A stretch of DNA of 64,000 nucleotides. Origin: Atrina japonica (Eukaryota; Mollusca; Bivalvia; Pterioida; Pinnidae). Below, in pieces: positions 1 through 12,352 of the stretch. Numbering within the stretch: the stretch's first letter is position 1; every line of letters starts with the position of its first letter. Made by a program: the position numbers and the translations under genes. Under the pieces are notes generated by a model that saw nothing but the letters and a program-made list of their open reading frames with translations, did not search any database and was not told the DNA's origin. The stretch covers positions 493,001-557,000 of the forward strand of contig BROG01000372.1 in assembly GCA_030159075.1 (NCBI GenBank), read 5' to 3'.

Positions 1-17
1 TTGACAAACAAGCTCCC

Positions 18-150
18 CTATGAAAGGTTAGCCTAATATATAAACGTAAAATTAAGGTACAGTCCAAATCCCAAGATCGGTAGAACAGTATGAAAAAGAG
101 TCTCGAAATGAGGTACTTCCCCCTTTGTGATATTTACGATTTGTGCTGCT
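18..150 (-). repeat. Orphan inverted copy of the 177-bp tandem family
   Basis: Read on the reverse strand, this stretch matches one unit of the direct array at 2515-3955. It has the same order of blocks: a purine-rich lead, a block like CTCATTTCGAGACTC, a block like TTTGGACTGTACC, then TTAATTTTACGTTTATATA. It is separated from the main array by about 2.4 kb and is in the opposite orientation. Confidence 0.7.
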
Positions 151-717
151 AGTAATAAATTGTTCTTTTCTCTCTGTGATTCCACAAGATCCATTCCATT
201 GCGACGGACCTGCCAATTGATTTTGATGAAGAATCGTCAAATTAGAATCTAGTTCATTCAAGAACTTATTTCGAACACACCTAGAGGTCGAAATGCAAGC
301 TAATATAGTAAAATCCACATAAACTGACGGGGTGGAGTCTTGTGTACCTTGCTTTTTTTACCTGGGCGAGTTTAAATTTTAGGTGATAAAGCATAATATT
401 AATATCATGTTCCTACTTTTTGATTTACCAGGGGTTTTACCAAAAAGTGGGAACATGATAAAAGTGGGAACATGATTAAGATTTTACTGGCTAGAGTAAT
501 CGTTCCTACTTGTCACGATACATAAGAGAGTATCCAGTAAGGAATAAAACGTTTTTACCGTGCAGCTTGTCATAACCGAAAAGTCAGTAGAATCATCCGT
601 ATGATAATCTAAGGTTACTCCGCCCCGCCATCGTGAATCGGACAATAATCGCAGGCTGACAGTTTCGTAAATCGAATTGCGGGCTAGCTTCACACTCGTG
701 TGGAAGGCGTGGCACGG
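151..717. other. No gene seen; short direct repeat
   Basis: No convincing coding sequence. A 17-bp sequence beginning AAAAGTGGGAAC is repeated exactly head to tail at 443-459 and 460-476. Confidence 0.6.
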
Positions 718-820
718 AAAAGAACCATCACTGCATTGGCGCCAGTCCATAGCACAGGTCAATAATTGTAGCACTTCACCTATAACTGGTGACAATTTCA
801 TGTAAGTGAAAGATTCTGGG
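718..820 (+). mobile_element. SINE body fragment (conserved central domain)
   Basis: The stretch contains AAAGAACCATCACTGC, then a segment resembling GTCCATAGCACAGGTC, GTAGCACTTCACC and a GTGAAAGATTCT end. The same order of blocks is seen at 6130-6236 and 57170-57300, and in relaxed form in the full SINE at 32530-32812. The tRNA-like head is not recognisable here. It is a decayed short interspersed element. Confidence 0.6.
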
Positions 821-2510
821 GTATCAGATTAAAAAGCAAAAGTTAAAATTTCAATTATCCAAATTCCAATTTCCAATATTTTTTTGACTTTTATTTATTT
901 ATTTATTGTTACGTGTTACAATGAACCATGTGGAATAAATTCCCTGGTGTCGTGTTCTAAAATTTGAATTTACGGCCGGGTGATGCAATTCAATATTTTA
1001 ATAATGACAACAAGTATTCATGTTATAAATTATGATTAACACCTTCCCAGTGCATCAAAATGACAACACATGCATAAGTAAGTGACGAGGAACAACATGC
1101 ATATTGTAAAAATTTATATTTGCCTGTATATCTATCTAACTATCTGTAAGAAAAAGAAATATCAAAACATTTTCAGTAAGCAAGAACGAGAAATGGTAGC
1201 AAAAATGACAGTCAATATACAAACATAGATAAAACAATAATTGAATAAAATGCACAACAAAACCACCACTGTCAACCAAGATTCACGCAGAAATGTTCAC
1301 ACGAATTACAGTGAAGTACCCAATAGACGGTACAGCCGTATTACCAATTCCCCGCCTAAGAAACTACTATACGGATTTCGCCCCTTAGGCGGGGGCCTTC
1401 TCCATGTCATCTTGCTACTTTTTTCCCGAGCGGCAACTGTTTGAAAACTGTGTGGAGATGCGCCCATTTCAACACAATAAATAATTCTATGAGAAATAAA
1501 ATAATACTCCCCTGTATATACGCTTTAACTACTCCTATCTTTATTGTATTAAATGTTGTCACCTAACATTCATCGTTGACACTGAAAAATTATCTGATTT
1601 TAACTCACTGAAAAGATTAAAACAGGTATTATTTTGCAATTATAAACACACACAAGAATTAATTTCATGTTTGAAATGATTGAACACAAATATTCGTCGC
1701 TTGATTGCATTTCTACAATAAAAAACCTGAAAAAAAATATAATAGAAACATGTATCAAAAAATTGTTTTCATATATTTCACCATTTTAAAACAGAACTAA
1801 TCTTGCAAAAATTGAAATCGATAATATATCATCGTCAAACATGCTTATGTGCCACGTTAGTACAGTGATGTTAGATGTTAATATGCTGCTAATAAGCTGG
1901 TAACCATCGCTTTTATAGTTTTTGTAGAGTTCACGAACTTTGATAGGTTTTTGAGTACATTAATGAATTGCTATTAACGACCCGTATCGCGCACTGCCCA
2001 CGGCGAGTGGTTTACTTTCAACCGTTTTCTATACTTCGTGCATGATCAGGATTCGATGGGTCAAAAGTCCCAAAACAAAACAAAGACCCTGATTTATTGA
2101 ACTTGTAGTTTTCCATTTATATAAAGGTCACTCTGGTCGTAGCTCCCAGCGACGTCAGTGAGAAGTCACTAGAGTAAACTGTATATGAATACAACAATGA
2201 CCCGCCCCTATGTAATGTCAAGTCTATCGGGTTAAGAAGTCGTACATAGTTCATAATGATATTTTGAACAGGCCAAGTTGAGAATATTCTCAGACTTGAG
2301 TAAATTCTCAAGTGTTAGGGTGTCAGACCCTGGGTATGTTCGTAATATGTCTTGAGTAAACTAGAATCTAGATTCAAATATGACGTATTACATCATCAAT
2401 CTTTCCTCAACTTGTTGGCCCGTCAGAACGGAATGCTTATTGGGTATCTCAGAAAAGTAGTTTTTTATTTGCTTATTGCAGACGACAAGAAACTAGTTAT
2501 GTTTAACGAT
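821..2510. other. AT-rich intergenic DNA, no gene seen
   Basis: No ORF with protein-like composition. The stretch holds a strong hairpin (1350-1394) and, at about 2260-2345, a piece resembling the inner part of the inverted-repeat element at 26334-26480 (shared GGCCAAGTTGAGAATATTC and CAGACTTGAGTAAA). Confidence 0.6.
1350..1394. repeat. GC-rich perfect hairpin
   Basis: CCCCGCCTAAG (1350-1360) and its exact complement CTTAGGCGGGG (1384-1394) enclose a 23-nt loop. The stem is far richer in GC than its surroundings. It may be a relic of an inverted-repeat element. Confidence 0.7.
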
Positions 2511-2514
2511 ACAA

Positions 2515-3955
2515 TGTGACCCAGAGGATGGGAGGGTACCTCATGTCGGGACTTTTTCTCCTAGTGTTCCACGGGTCTAAAGGATTTGGAGTAGGCTATA
2601 ATTGCAGCGCCCTCTATCAACTAATGGTACTATCGTTTCTCGATGGAGCAATCGGAGACCGGCGGAATATAAAGACTGGATTATTCGGGTTAGACTATAT
2701 CTTAACTGATTTTACGTTCATTTTATGGGATAACCCTTCATAGTTAGACGATAGTGGGGAATATTCTAGTATAGCCTGGGCAGACCTTTGAAGTTATCAC
2801 GAATCTACAATATCATCATTCATGGTGTACCACATTTCCGGACTCTTCCTCATTGACATTGTGTTGTAACGGGTCTAGGGTATTTGAAATATATCTTAAT
2901 TTTACGTTCATATTCTAGACTAACTTTTCATAGTTAGCCTATAGTGGGAAATATTCTAGTATAGCCTGGGCGGACCTTTGGAATTAGCATAAATCGCAAT
3001 TATCGTAAAATGGGGGGGGGGGTCATTTCGGGACCCTTTCTCATAGTGATGTACGGGTCTAGGGGATTTGAACTATATATTAATTTTACGTTCATATAAT
3101 GGGCTATCCCTTCATAGTCAGCTTATAGTGGGATATATTCTAGTATAGCCTGACCTTTGAAATTAGCATAAATCGCAAATATCGTAAAATGGAGGGGGGC
3201 TAATGTGGGGACTCTTTCTCATAGTGTTTTACGGGTCTAGAGGATTTGGACTATATTTTAATTTTACGTTCATTTAATGGGCTATCCCTTCATAGTTAGC
3301 TTATAGTGGGAAATATTCTAGTATAGCCTGACCTTTGAAATTAGCATAAATCGCAAATATCGTAAAATGGAGGGGGGCTAATGTGGGGACTCTTTCTCAT
3401 AGTGTTTTACGGGTCTAGAGGATTTGGACTATATTTTAATTTTACGTTCATATAATGGCCAACCCTTCATAGTTAGACGATAGTGGGAAATATTTTAGTA
3501 TAGCCTGGGCAGACCTTTTAAATTATCACAAATCTAAAATATTATAAAGGAGGGATCTCATTTCGGGACCCTTTCTCATAGTGTTCTACGGGTCTAGGGG
3601 ATTTGGACTGTATCTTAATTTTACGTTTATATACTAGGTTAACCTTTCATTATTAGCCAAAAATGGGAAATATTCTTTGTCGTTTATTTGTAAATCGGTT
3701 CAGTTCGTAATAATTACGCTGTATAGTGACCTACCCTAGGATGGTGCCCTTTTTACTGTATATGTCGGCTTCAGCTATTTAGTAACCTACCTCCTGGGCG
3801 AATCTTTGAAATTAGCCTAAATCGCAAATATAATAAAGGCGGTGGGTACCTCATTTCGGGACCCTTTATCGGCATGTTCTGCGGGTCTAGGGGATTTGGA
3901 CTATATCTTAATTTTACTTTTATATACTGGGCTAACCTTTCATAGTGAGCCCATA
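2515..3955 (+). repeat. Tandem array, about 177-bp unit, seven degenerate copies
   Basis: The block resembling CTCATTTCGGGACCCTTTCT recurs at about 2541, 2829, 3020, 3198, 3376, 3552 and 3850. Each is followed by ACGGGTCTAG, GGATTTGGACTATAT, TTAATTTTACGTTCATAT and AGTGGGAAATATTCTAG. Central spacings are 176-178 bp; the first and last copies carry about 110 bp of extra sequence. The copies at 3198 and 3376 are nearly identical, so part of the array expanded recently. Small ORFs here are by-products of the repeat. Confidence 0.9.
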
Positions 3956-4221
3956 GTACAGGGCGCCATGTGGGACAATGCTAAATTTTGTCCACAAAAT
4001 TTATTTTTGTATGTACAAACTCTCAATTTTGTCACAAAATTCAATTTTGTACCACAATTCAGTTATGTGCCAATGAATTCAACTAATGATACTTTAGATT
4101 TGTGATAATTTCAAAGGTCAAAATACAGGATTATAACGATTATCCGGGATAACTCGAAAGTTCCCTATTTGAAGATGTTGGAATTGACAAAAACAACCAT
4201 CTACCTGTCCTAAGATACTAG

Positions 4222-4405
4222 TACAGTTAAACCTGTATATAGGTGTCACCCAAGGGACCAGAAAATATTGACCTTTATGTGCAGGTGACCTTTATACACA
4301 GGTTCAATTTAGTTGAAGTTTGCAGTCAAGGGACTTTGAACAAACTGGCCGTTATAAACAGGTAATCCTTACAGAGAGGTGGCCACTATAGCAGGTTTAA
4401 CTGTA
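4222..4405. mobile_element. MITE, TA-flanked, 12-bp terminal inverted repeats (family A)
   Basis: The ends are CAGTTAAACCTG and the exact complement CAGGTTTAACTG, bounded on both sides by TA, which fits a TA target-site duplication as in Tc1/mariner-pogo type elements. The interior carries blocks like GACCTTTATACACAGGT and has no coding capacity. Related copies lie at 54471-54656 and 56555-56703. Confidence 0.8.
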
Positions 4406-4770
4406 TATGTCTGAATCTAGGTGGAGAAATGAAACAAATATAACCCATAAAAATGAAACCTAAAAAGAGAATTAAAATAAAAAATATGGATGATAGTCAT
4501 GCAGTTTTTAAATGTGACACCCCATCTCCTCAAGATGTGTATCTGCACCACATAGGGGGAATTTTGTTGAAGAAATAACCTAGATATGATCCTGAAAAAA
4601 ATAATCAGCAAAAAGGGTATCTCTAAAGATGCGAAACGCTGTCTGTAAAAGTATACCTACACTCTACTGGGTGTTTTGAGCTGGTGAGATAAAATTATAC
4701 TCATTATGATCAATGCATACATCATCAAAAGCAAACTGAGGATTTAAACTTTGAGCGAGTGTAAACCTTT
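4406..4770. other. No gene seen
   Basis: AT-rich sequence without supported features. Confidence 0.5.
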
Positions 4771-4865
4771 AAATCATTCGCCTTTCGGAGCGAAGTGCGA
4801 AAATTTTGGGAAATTTGTTTTTAATTTTCCGAAAAACCATATTTTTGGCAAAAAAAATGTGAAGC
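4771..4865 (+). repeat. Dispersed repeat fragment (family G)
   Basis: Contains a TCGGAGCGAAGTGCG-like block followed by a long stretch resembling GGGAAATTTGTTTTTAATTT and CCGA. The same arrangement occurs at about 36110-36220 and 45845-45960, so this is a dispersed repeat of unknown class. Confidence 0.55.
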
Positions 4866-4872
4866 CATTTCT

Positions 4873-5023
4873 TCACGGCGGGTGTGACCGGTCGACAGGA
4901 GATGCTTACTCCTCCATGGCACCTGATCCCACCTCATGGTTTCCAGAGGTCCGTGTTTGTCCATTTTTACCGGATTTGTATCTGTGTCCTGGACATTCTA
5001 TTGATTTATACTTTGGTATCTGA
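4873..5023 (+). mobile_element. Retroelement 3'-tail fragment
   Basis: The stretch begins TTCACGGCGGGTGTGACCGG and runs through GATGCTTACTCCTCC, CACCTGATCCCACCTC and CCGTGTTTGTCCA to TTTATACTTTGGTATCTGA. The same tail follows the reverse-transcriptase remnants at 12.4, 15.1 and 17.7 kb, and an inverted piece is at 9311-9412. I recognise it as the end of a reverse-transcriptase element common in bivalves. No upstream reverse-transcriptase sequence is seen here. Confidence 0.7.
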
Positions 5024-5029
5024 AATTTT

Positions 5030-5960
5030 TTATATTCTTAATGGATTTCAATAAAATTTTCACTGTTAAACAGAGAAGTTGATACAGTTTTATAATATAT
5101 TTTTGTTTCAATTTTCAAAATTAGAAATTTATCAATCTAAACTGAAAGATTAGTTTTTGTGATGAAAATTCCATCTTTGTGTAAGTAAAATTGTGATATC
5201 TAATTTATACTTTTTGTTTAAATTTTTATATTTTTGAAAATGAAAAATTAGAAATTACATCAAAATAATCGATGAAACTTTGAAATATTCTGTCTTTAAC
5301 AGTCAAAATTATATTCAAACGCGATTAGAAATGGCTTCACAATATTTTGTTGAAAAAATGTGGTTTTATATGATATATATAGTAAATATTTATAATATCT
5401 CTAAACCTTTTGCAAGTGGCTGTATGTTGCGAAGGTAAATATGAAAACCGGAAGTACACATGATGAACAAGATCGAAAGGCACAATATTGGCGATATACG
5501 AATTAGTCCTTTTATATAACCTCTCATAGAAAAAAAACAACAACTGGTGTATTGTTGTCTTAGATTGCACATTGTAACTGAATTTAAAATACATTCAAAT
5601 ACATGCATGATAATGACCAAGTTTAATTTGCGTTGAAAAATCTACTAGAGCGGGAGATGGGGAAAGAATTATCACGAACTCATGGATCAATACATCATCT
5701 AAGCTGAAGATGTGTTTACTTCCTGTGACAGTAGTGTTTTTGCGTTGTTAACGCCAGTGTACCGGACAAATTACGGCTTATGTTGGATGCAAATCACAAA
5801 TGACATTGTGAAATTACGGTATTATGTAAGTTTGCATAGCTGATTTACTTGTTCTTTTGAAAATCATGAAATTTCTGTCCATTAAGTTGAATTTATGGTG
5901 ATAGATTATGTCACTACTCCTTTTTAGCTTTACTTAGCCATACTGAACCTGATAGGTTAG
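5030..5960. other. AT-rich DNA, no gene seen
   Basis: Several short ORFs on the reverse strand at 5337-5620 have no protein-like features and overlap each other in different frames. Confidence 0.5.
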
Positions 5961-5967
5961 TTAATCG

Positions 5968-6236
5968 CTCAAGTGGCCGAGTCAATTAGAACACTCGGCT
6001 CACAATCGTTAGATTGCGTACTATTACATTCCTCGTACTGGCTTATTCCTATGATTTCTTCAGCTTAGCGCTTGGCACAAGAAATGAGTGTCGGAGCCCG
6101 ATGGCCGCTGTCACGACAGTTTTATAACATTAAAGAATCATCATTGCGTTGGCATACGTCCATTACACGGGTCAAAATTATAGCACTTCGCCTACATTAC
6201 AGCGAGCGATTTCTCCATATAAGGTACAAAGCTTTT
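5968..6236 (+). mobile_element. Decayed tRNA-headed SINE
   Basis: An AAGTGGCCGAGT... head resembling a tRNA 5' half is followed, after about 150 bp, by the conserved SINE body (AAAGAATCATCATTGCG, GTCCATTACACGGGTC, TAGCACTTCGCC). The body matches 718-820 and 57170-57300. Both halves are mutated and no tail is obvious. Confidence 0.5.
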
Positions 6237-7719
6237 TGCGGTACGTAAAATACTCTCTTGTTTAAAGTTCACATATTGTCAAGACTCATATCTGTCCTTC
6301 GACCCAGTACTTTGAGCGTTGGTCTCACCAGCGGCGGCGGGGGGGGGGGGGGGGGGGTTGCAATTTCGAATCCATAAAATCTGAAAGTCGTGAAAATTTT
6401 GGACGAAATTCGTAATACGGAAACATGGCTTATGTAAAAATCCCTCCTTTTATTGGCATAGGTAAAATTTCTGGCATCCAGTTTAAGCTGGTGTCGTGTC
6501 CGTGTAAGAGAAAACATTCATCACAACATATACAACATTCAAATCTAGACTTGTATACTATTTGCAGTCGTTTAGTTCCATGTTATCCATGTAGCCTCAT
6601 ATCGTTAAATCAGGGTAGCGTGTAAAACATATATGCCAAAGTGTAAACAAAACCGAATTCCATAGTACAATATACAGAGTTAATAGCAATTATACAATCA
6701 TGGATGGCTGAAAAATTCAGAAGTAAGATCAGGTGTCCTGACTGAAGAGCATCCTCTATTGGCCAGTTACATTCAATCCAAGCCTAAAACAGCTGATATA
6801 GTTGTTATGTTGTAAATTTTGTATTTACACCCAGCCAGTACATGCATATATTAGCATGTTTTACAACATGATATATTTCTACAGTTGATATAATTGGTTT
6901 TAAATTCACTACTGATAACAGCAATTAAAGATTCCAGACAGTGAACATGTGGCATTGGCAAATAGTTATGTCTACGTCAAACTTTGCTGAACATTGATGT
7001 TCATTTCTTTTGTAAACACTTTTGTGCGAAATTTTGCCTTTGTTTGAAACGTCGAGCAGGCTTTACCACATCAGATTTGTGTAACAGATAGCACATGCGA
7101 GTGTTTAATGGATATTACTAATTCAATAAGGAAATTTTGCAATTAGGAAGCCTGGGTCATCAGGTTTGTTATAAAGGTAACTTGTCAATCCCCCCTAAGA
7201 CTCCAAATGCGAAGCAAACTTGTCTAAGATAGATAGGTTTGTGGACCGTTTGAGTCCCCGAGGGTATACATAAACCTAGTACCTGGTATTTCGATACCAG
7301 CTGATAATCTTAAACTAAAGTAATATTTGGCACTGATAACACCATTAAAATTCCAAATCTTTCTAAAGCTAAGATAGTCATCTTTTTACAGTGGTTACTC
7401 TTAGACGGATTTCGGCTATACTTTTATATTCATTATTTGTCCTTGTATGATAACACTTTTGCTTTAGAAAATACACATACATTTTGAATTGGAGCTCAAC
7501 TGATGAAGTCTAATGGACAGAAACGATCGTCTTGAGCATTATAACTTTGGTATTATGTTTATAATATTTATACTGCATTTACAGAGCTATAAAGATTATC
7601 ACAAAACATAGTCGTTAAGCTCAAAGTGGAATTATAACATACAGGTAGGCTTTTTATGGACTGTGAAGTTCGTTTCAACAGTAGAGGAACACAGTAGGTG
7701 CGTATAGAAATTTGCTGAA

Positions 7720-7721
<2 letters not shown>
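6237..7721. other. Intergenic, with a G homopolymer
   Basis: A run of 19 G follows GCGGC repeats (6339-6357). No gene is supported. The ORFs crossing the G run are low-complexity artefacts. Confidence 0.6.

Positions 7722-7804
<83 letters not shown>
7722..7804. repeat. Compound (TA)n-(TG)n microsatellite
   Basis: About 40 bp of alternating TA passes directly into about 42 bp of alternating TG. ORFs reading Y-I or H-T repeats across it are not genes. Confidence 0.95.
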
Positions 7805-7809
<5 letters not shown>

Positions 7810-8232
7810 CAATTAGATGTATAGAATTTATAAAGAGTTGTGTTGAAAACAGTGTGTATCTGGAACGCCAATGACTGCGTTTATTAAATTTGTTAGAACC
7901 ATTGTGTCACGAGAAAGAGCGGTGATTCCAACCAATAAATAACTAGGATTGAAATTACAATTAATAAACAAAAACTTAATACAATTCAAACAAAATTATA
8001 AATGATCCGCACCCCTAAACTCAAAGATCAACAAAAAATATACAAATAAAAAAAATAATGATTATATACATTGAATGAAATAATAATACTAAAAACATCA
8101 ACCCAAAGTACCAAGGAAGCAATGGTATTTACAGGTAATGTTAGCAATGTTCGATTTAATTACTCGAGCGTATTTAAATTCGAAATGTTTGATTTAAATA
8201 CTCGAATGTATTCACATTTTCCACAACAAAAT

Positions 8233-8233
8233 C

Positions 8234-8302
<69 letters not shown>
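8233..8302. repeat. (AT)n microsatellite
   Basis: About 70 bp of alternating AT with one interrupting A-A. It is not coding. Confidence 0.95.
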
Positions 8303-8303
<1 letters not shown>

Positions 8304-9310
8304 CCCAATATATTTGTGACATATTGTGTACTATTGTTAATGATGCCAAATTATTTTGATTTTTAGGTTGAACTTGCTGTATTAAGTCTAAAGACAGACT
8401 ATTTTAAGAAATATTTAGTATCTATAAAATGTTTAAAAACTTGTTTGGAATTTTTAAATATTTTCATCTGATTCAACCCACTTTCTATGTCTACTATAAA
8501 TCACATTGATTTTGTTAGAGATTAATTTTTTAGTAAATTCGCTAATGGTGCTGTTTACAAATTGTAATATCTAGAGAATATTTGTATAAAAGTTGTGTAA
8601 ACGAATCACAGTTCATGTATTTCCAACACTGCAAACGCACTTATTTATTTGGACGAGGATAATAACTGAAAAACAACAATGAATATATATTCTGAATATA
8701 AAACCCTGACCCCTCCAATTTCGAATTCGCAATTTGTTCTTCGTATTGAAACAGTTGTTATATCTCATTTTTCACCGATCTTGACCTTTTAACCGAACAC
8801 GAGACGCGTCCATGGAAGATTAGCGACGTGTGTGGCATGCTGGCAGAGACCGCTAACTCCTTCCGGACACCTATTCCCATCCCATTTGTGATTTGCAATT
8901 GTTGAGACCATTTTTAATATCCAATTTGTCGCATTCTAATGGACTTATCGAGTTTCGATTATCCATTGGTACCTCAGTCATACGGGCAACATGTATGCCT
9001 TAGTTTGTCAGTATATACAACATTACTGCTGACAACTCTCAAAAAGTAAAGAATTTTGAATCTATGAAATCGCAAATTCATGTATATAAAGTTAAACATG
9101 CGATAGAAAGTTTCTAGGAAATAAAAGCTATGTACCGAAATTATTATACATTTGGCACATTGCTTTTCCATATTACTTTACTGGTTGTCAATGTTATACA
9201 TTTTAATGTCGACTTTTCTCGGATGCCATAAAGAAAAATATAAAAATCACATATACCAAAGTATTAATCTCCTGAATGCTCAGAAGGCAATATAAAACTA
9301 GTGAACATAG
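8303..9310. other. Intergenic, no gene seen
   Basis: AT-rich sequence upstream of the receptor gene. No supported gene or repeat. Confidence 0.5.
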
Positions 9311-9412
9311 GACAAACGCGGACCTCTGAAATTCAAGAGGTGGGATCAGGTGTCATGGAGGAGTCAGCATTCCATGTTGACCGCTCACGCCCGCCGTGAG
9401 TCCACAGTCAAA
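9311..9412 (-). mobile_element. Inverted retroelement 3'-tail fragment
   Basis: The reverse strand reads CTCACGGCGGGCGTGAGCGG, then GAATGCTGACTCCTCC, ACACCTGATCCCACCTC and CCGCGTTTGTCC. These are the blocks of the tail at 4873-5023 and in the 2.65-kb array. It lies about 500 bp upstream of the receptor start codon. Confidence 0.7.
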
Positions 9413-9792
9413 ATAAGTGAGTCACAATCGGTGTAGACGATTTAACAACGTCTTCAGAACAATTTTCCCTTTCGACCCTATAGAGCATAATAGACTGGTC
9501 TAAAACAATAGAAAAGAGCATACCACTCGGGTACTCGGGGGTGAAAGGTTAAAGCTCTTTTCAAAGGACGTAATCTGTCTTTTCAATGTATTCATTGCAC
9601 TGGGCCGTTATATATAAACCGAATGAACTGTAAGAGTATATAATATTGATTCCGTGTATAGGTAATTATTTGTTAAATTCAAAATTGATTTCCTATCATA
9701 GTCGGTGTGACTCAGCATGATAACCATACATTATGGTACATTGACTATCACAGTGGAAATGCTAATATATGTATGTAATGGGACCATGTCGT

Positions 9793-9800
9793 TATATAAA
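9793..9800 (+). promoter_or_regulatory. Possible TATA box of the receptor gene
   Basis: TATATAAA lies 128 bp upstream of the receptor ATG and would place a start of transcription near 9823-9830, giving a leader of about 100 nt. It is assigned by position and motif only; such AT-rich words are common here. Confidence 0.35.
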
Positions 9801-9927
9801 TGCACTCAAGTTCTTTAATACGATAAAAGCTAATTCAAAAGAGCACAGTCAGACACTAAATCAAAGTTGCTAAGTAACTGAATTTTCCTATAGCTGAAAT
9901 AACTAGTTCTGTCTAAGGACTTTTAAA

Positions 9928-10421
9928 ATGGGCACAGATGATGAACCAGTGTTGGGTCTAGATAATGGACATTTTTACTTTATTCATATCCCAGCCTTGT
10001 TAAGCATCGTTATCAGTTTCTTGTGTGCGATGGCAGTTTTAGTTGCATCTTTCAAGCTTCAAAACAATCGAATATTTTTTTCCTGGGGTAAAAGTGATCG
10101 ATTTGTTGTTTATTTAGCCATTTGTGATGGACTGTTCAACATTGCGCACACGTTTGACCATTCTCAAATGCTCTTTACGAGACAAAATGTCTACCCACCG
10201 GAACTTTGCATTTTTTACTCTCTGATGCTGATTGAATTTACTACAGCTCGGATTCTGTTGGTTTTTTTAATTGCATGCAATGCCTTTGTTTTGATACGTT
10301 TTCGAAAAACAATTTACTTTGGGAAAAAGGACTGGAAATTATTATTATGGACATTTGGTATTCCGTTTCTAGAGGTCACCATTGCAGCTGGTCTTAAACA
10401 ACTTGGTCCCAACGGAGCATT
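9928..10421 (+). CDS. Seven-transmembrane receptor, exon 1 (TM1-TM4)
   Basis: A G-protein-coupled-receptor-like membrane protein; its ligand is unknown. With exon 2 it gives 305 aa, short for the family because N- and C-tails are brief. Hydrophobic helices lie at about 19-42 (TM1), 58-78 (TM2), 95-122 (TM3) and 137-156 (TM4). Class A landmarks are visible: LAICD in TM2 (63-67), Cys94 at the head of TM3 and Trp141 in TM4. The DRY site reads NAF (118-120), so the usual Arg is missing. The start codon has a good context (AAAATGG) and no upstream in-frame extension is needed. The exon ends after two bases of a codon at a GTAAGT donor. I recognise the fold but no subfamily. Confidence 0.85.
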
Positions 10422-11892
10422 GTAAGTATGAACAATATATTTTTGAAATAAAACTACTTAAGGCGAATTTGTTCTATAGAAACTGGTTTTAGTTTTGAAC
10501 CAGTATTGTAAACTTTCCATTTATTACATAATCCGGTTTTAAACTGGTTTTGAACCTAAACTGGACCATCGACAACATGGACAAGTACTAGTATACCTTT
10601 TATGTTTCTTCTGGACATTTTATTTTTTGAGCAGTAAAAATACTCATAATCATAGAGAGGCGTTTTAAAAATTAAAACGGTGAATTGATTGATGCAGACT
10701 CCAAATTAATCATGGTTAATAGATATAACTGTATAAAACTAAATATAATAAATTAAGATGAATACTCTTTTTTTTATAACTGATATTACTTTTTCCATTT
10801 ATTTTTACATCATATAAAAGAGTGACAGTTTACTTCTTTCTGTACCCCATTTGGGTAGTTTAAACCATTTGTTTATTTAGCCATAGGAAAGGAGTTTTAG
10901 TTTCATAACCGGTTTGCAAACTATTTAAAAACCATAAACCGAAACCTAAAGTAGTCTATTTGCAAAATTTTGCCCTTAGCCATTCATAAACATTTAAAGT
11001 CCCACAACTCTGTCAAATATTATCAAATGCTGGCCATTATAGAACCCACATTATGACTTAATAATCACATCAAATATGGTTAAAATTTTAGAAATGAAGC
11101 ACCGACATTAAACTGCAAACGAACAAACAAGTATACCAGTATGCCTCCCCAATCTTTGATTTCACGATCATAAAAAAACCTGAATGATAAATTCAAATAG
11201 TTCGTATTAATTCATGTGATATTTCACTGAATGTCATCGTTTTGCTTTTATCAAAATACTTTTTATTATGTTTAAGAGTGTTCGTTTGGTCAGCGTAGGG
11301 ATTTTGGTAAAAACAGCAGTCGATGACAAGAAAGAGTGAGGATAATTTCCCCGTGGTTTTTATTCATCATTGCTTCATGTCCTTCCAATACCTCACTTAT
11401 GGCGACGCCATCTATTATATCCGTGAAAAAAAAACCCACAAATTTAATCCATGCTATGAACGATTGTCAATGTGGTGATCCATTGTTATTTTGCTCCGGA
11501 CTGAAATGCCGCCATTTCATTGGATATAAAGATTCACGTGACTACCGTCCATGGCTCTGTGGACAGTCAGTAGCAAAAATTAAACGACAATGGCGGATGA
11601 TACAAAACACAATTCTGTGCACAGTTACTATTGAAGACATTTCCTAAATGAGAATATGGTCCTCGAGAAAATACAACATTTTTTAGGTTTATTACTGATT
11701 CGAATTCAGTTATATACGTAAAAAAAACAAAAAATTTAATCGGTTCTATGAACGTTTGTCAATGTTGTGATCCTTTAATGTGATACGTCTCACCGTGACA
11801 CGGGGCATCGGGTTTTAAAGGTCAAATGACACAAAAAATAGTTTTCGTATATAAATCAAAAGAAGAAAAAGTTAGCGGTGTCCTTTAATTTG

Positions 11893-12352
11893 ACATTTGT
11901 CAATTAGTAATGAACAATTTTCATACATATGTCAATGCGATATATCCCAGCGAACTAGAAATTAAAGATACAACAGAATCAAGCACACACGACTTCATAC
12001 GACATTTTACTTAATATAAACACAGACGGGAAATTAGCAACTAAGCTATACGATAAACGCGACGATTTCGGCTTTCCCATCGTAAAATTTTCCACATTTA
12101 ATAGTAATATCCCTCAGTCACCCGTATATGGAGTTTATATTTCACAAATGATCCGATATACCAGCGTGCACAACTATGAAGATTCATATACAGTAAACTA
12201 CTCACTGACAAATTATTGACACAGGGATATCGAAAACCGCGTTTAACAACGTTCCGCAAATTTTACGGTCGGTATAATAGTCTTGTTTGCGACACTCTGT
12301 TTCACTAAGTGAAATGTTGAGTTGCCTTTTGGTTGGCGGTTGTTGAGACGTC
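11893..12352 (+). pseudogene. Reverse-transcriptase C-terminal remnant, unit 1 and its left flank
   Basis: Translation in pieces gives segments typical of the C-terminal part of a reverse-transcriptase protein widespread in bivalve genomes: YPSELEIKDTTES at about 11945-11980, then DKRDDFGFPIVNF, PVYGVYISQMIRY, and the STFRKFYGRY region. Frame changes are needed at about 12005 and several later points, so it is dead. The left part (11893-12062) is outside the tandem array and the right part is inside unit 1. The element class is not certain from this fragment. Confidence 0.7.

Noticed and set aside
7632..8319. ORFs with His-Thr and Tyr-Ile repeats
   Set aside because: Read through the TA/TG and AT microsatellites.
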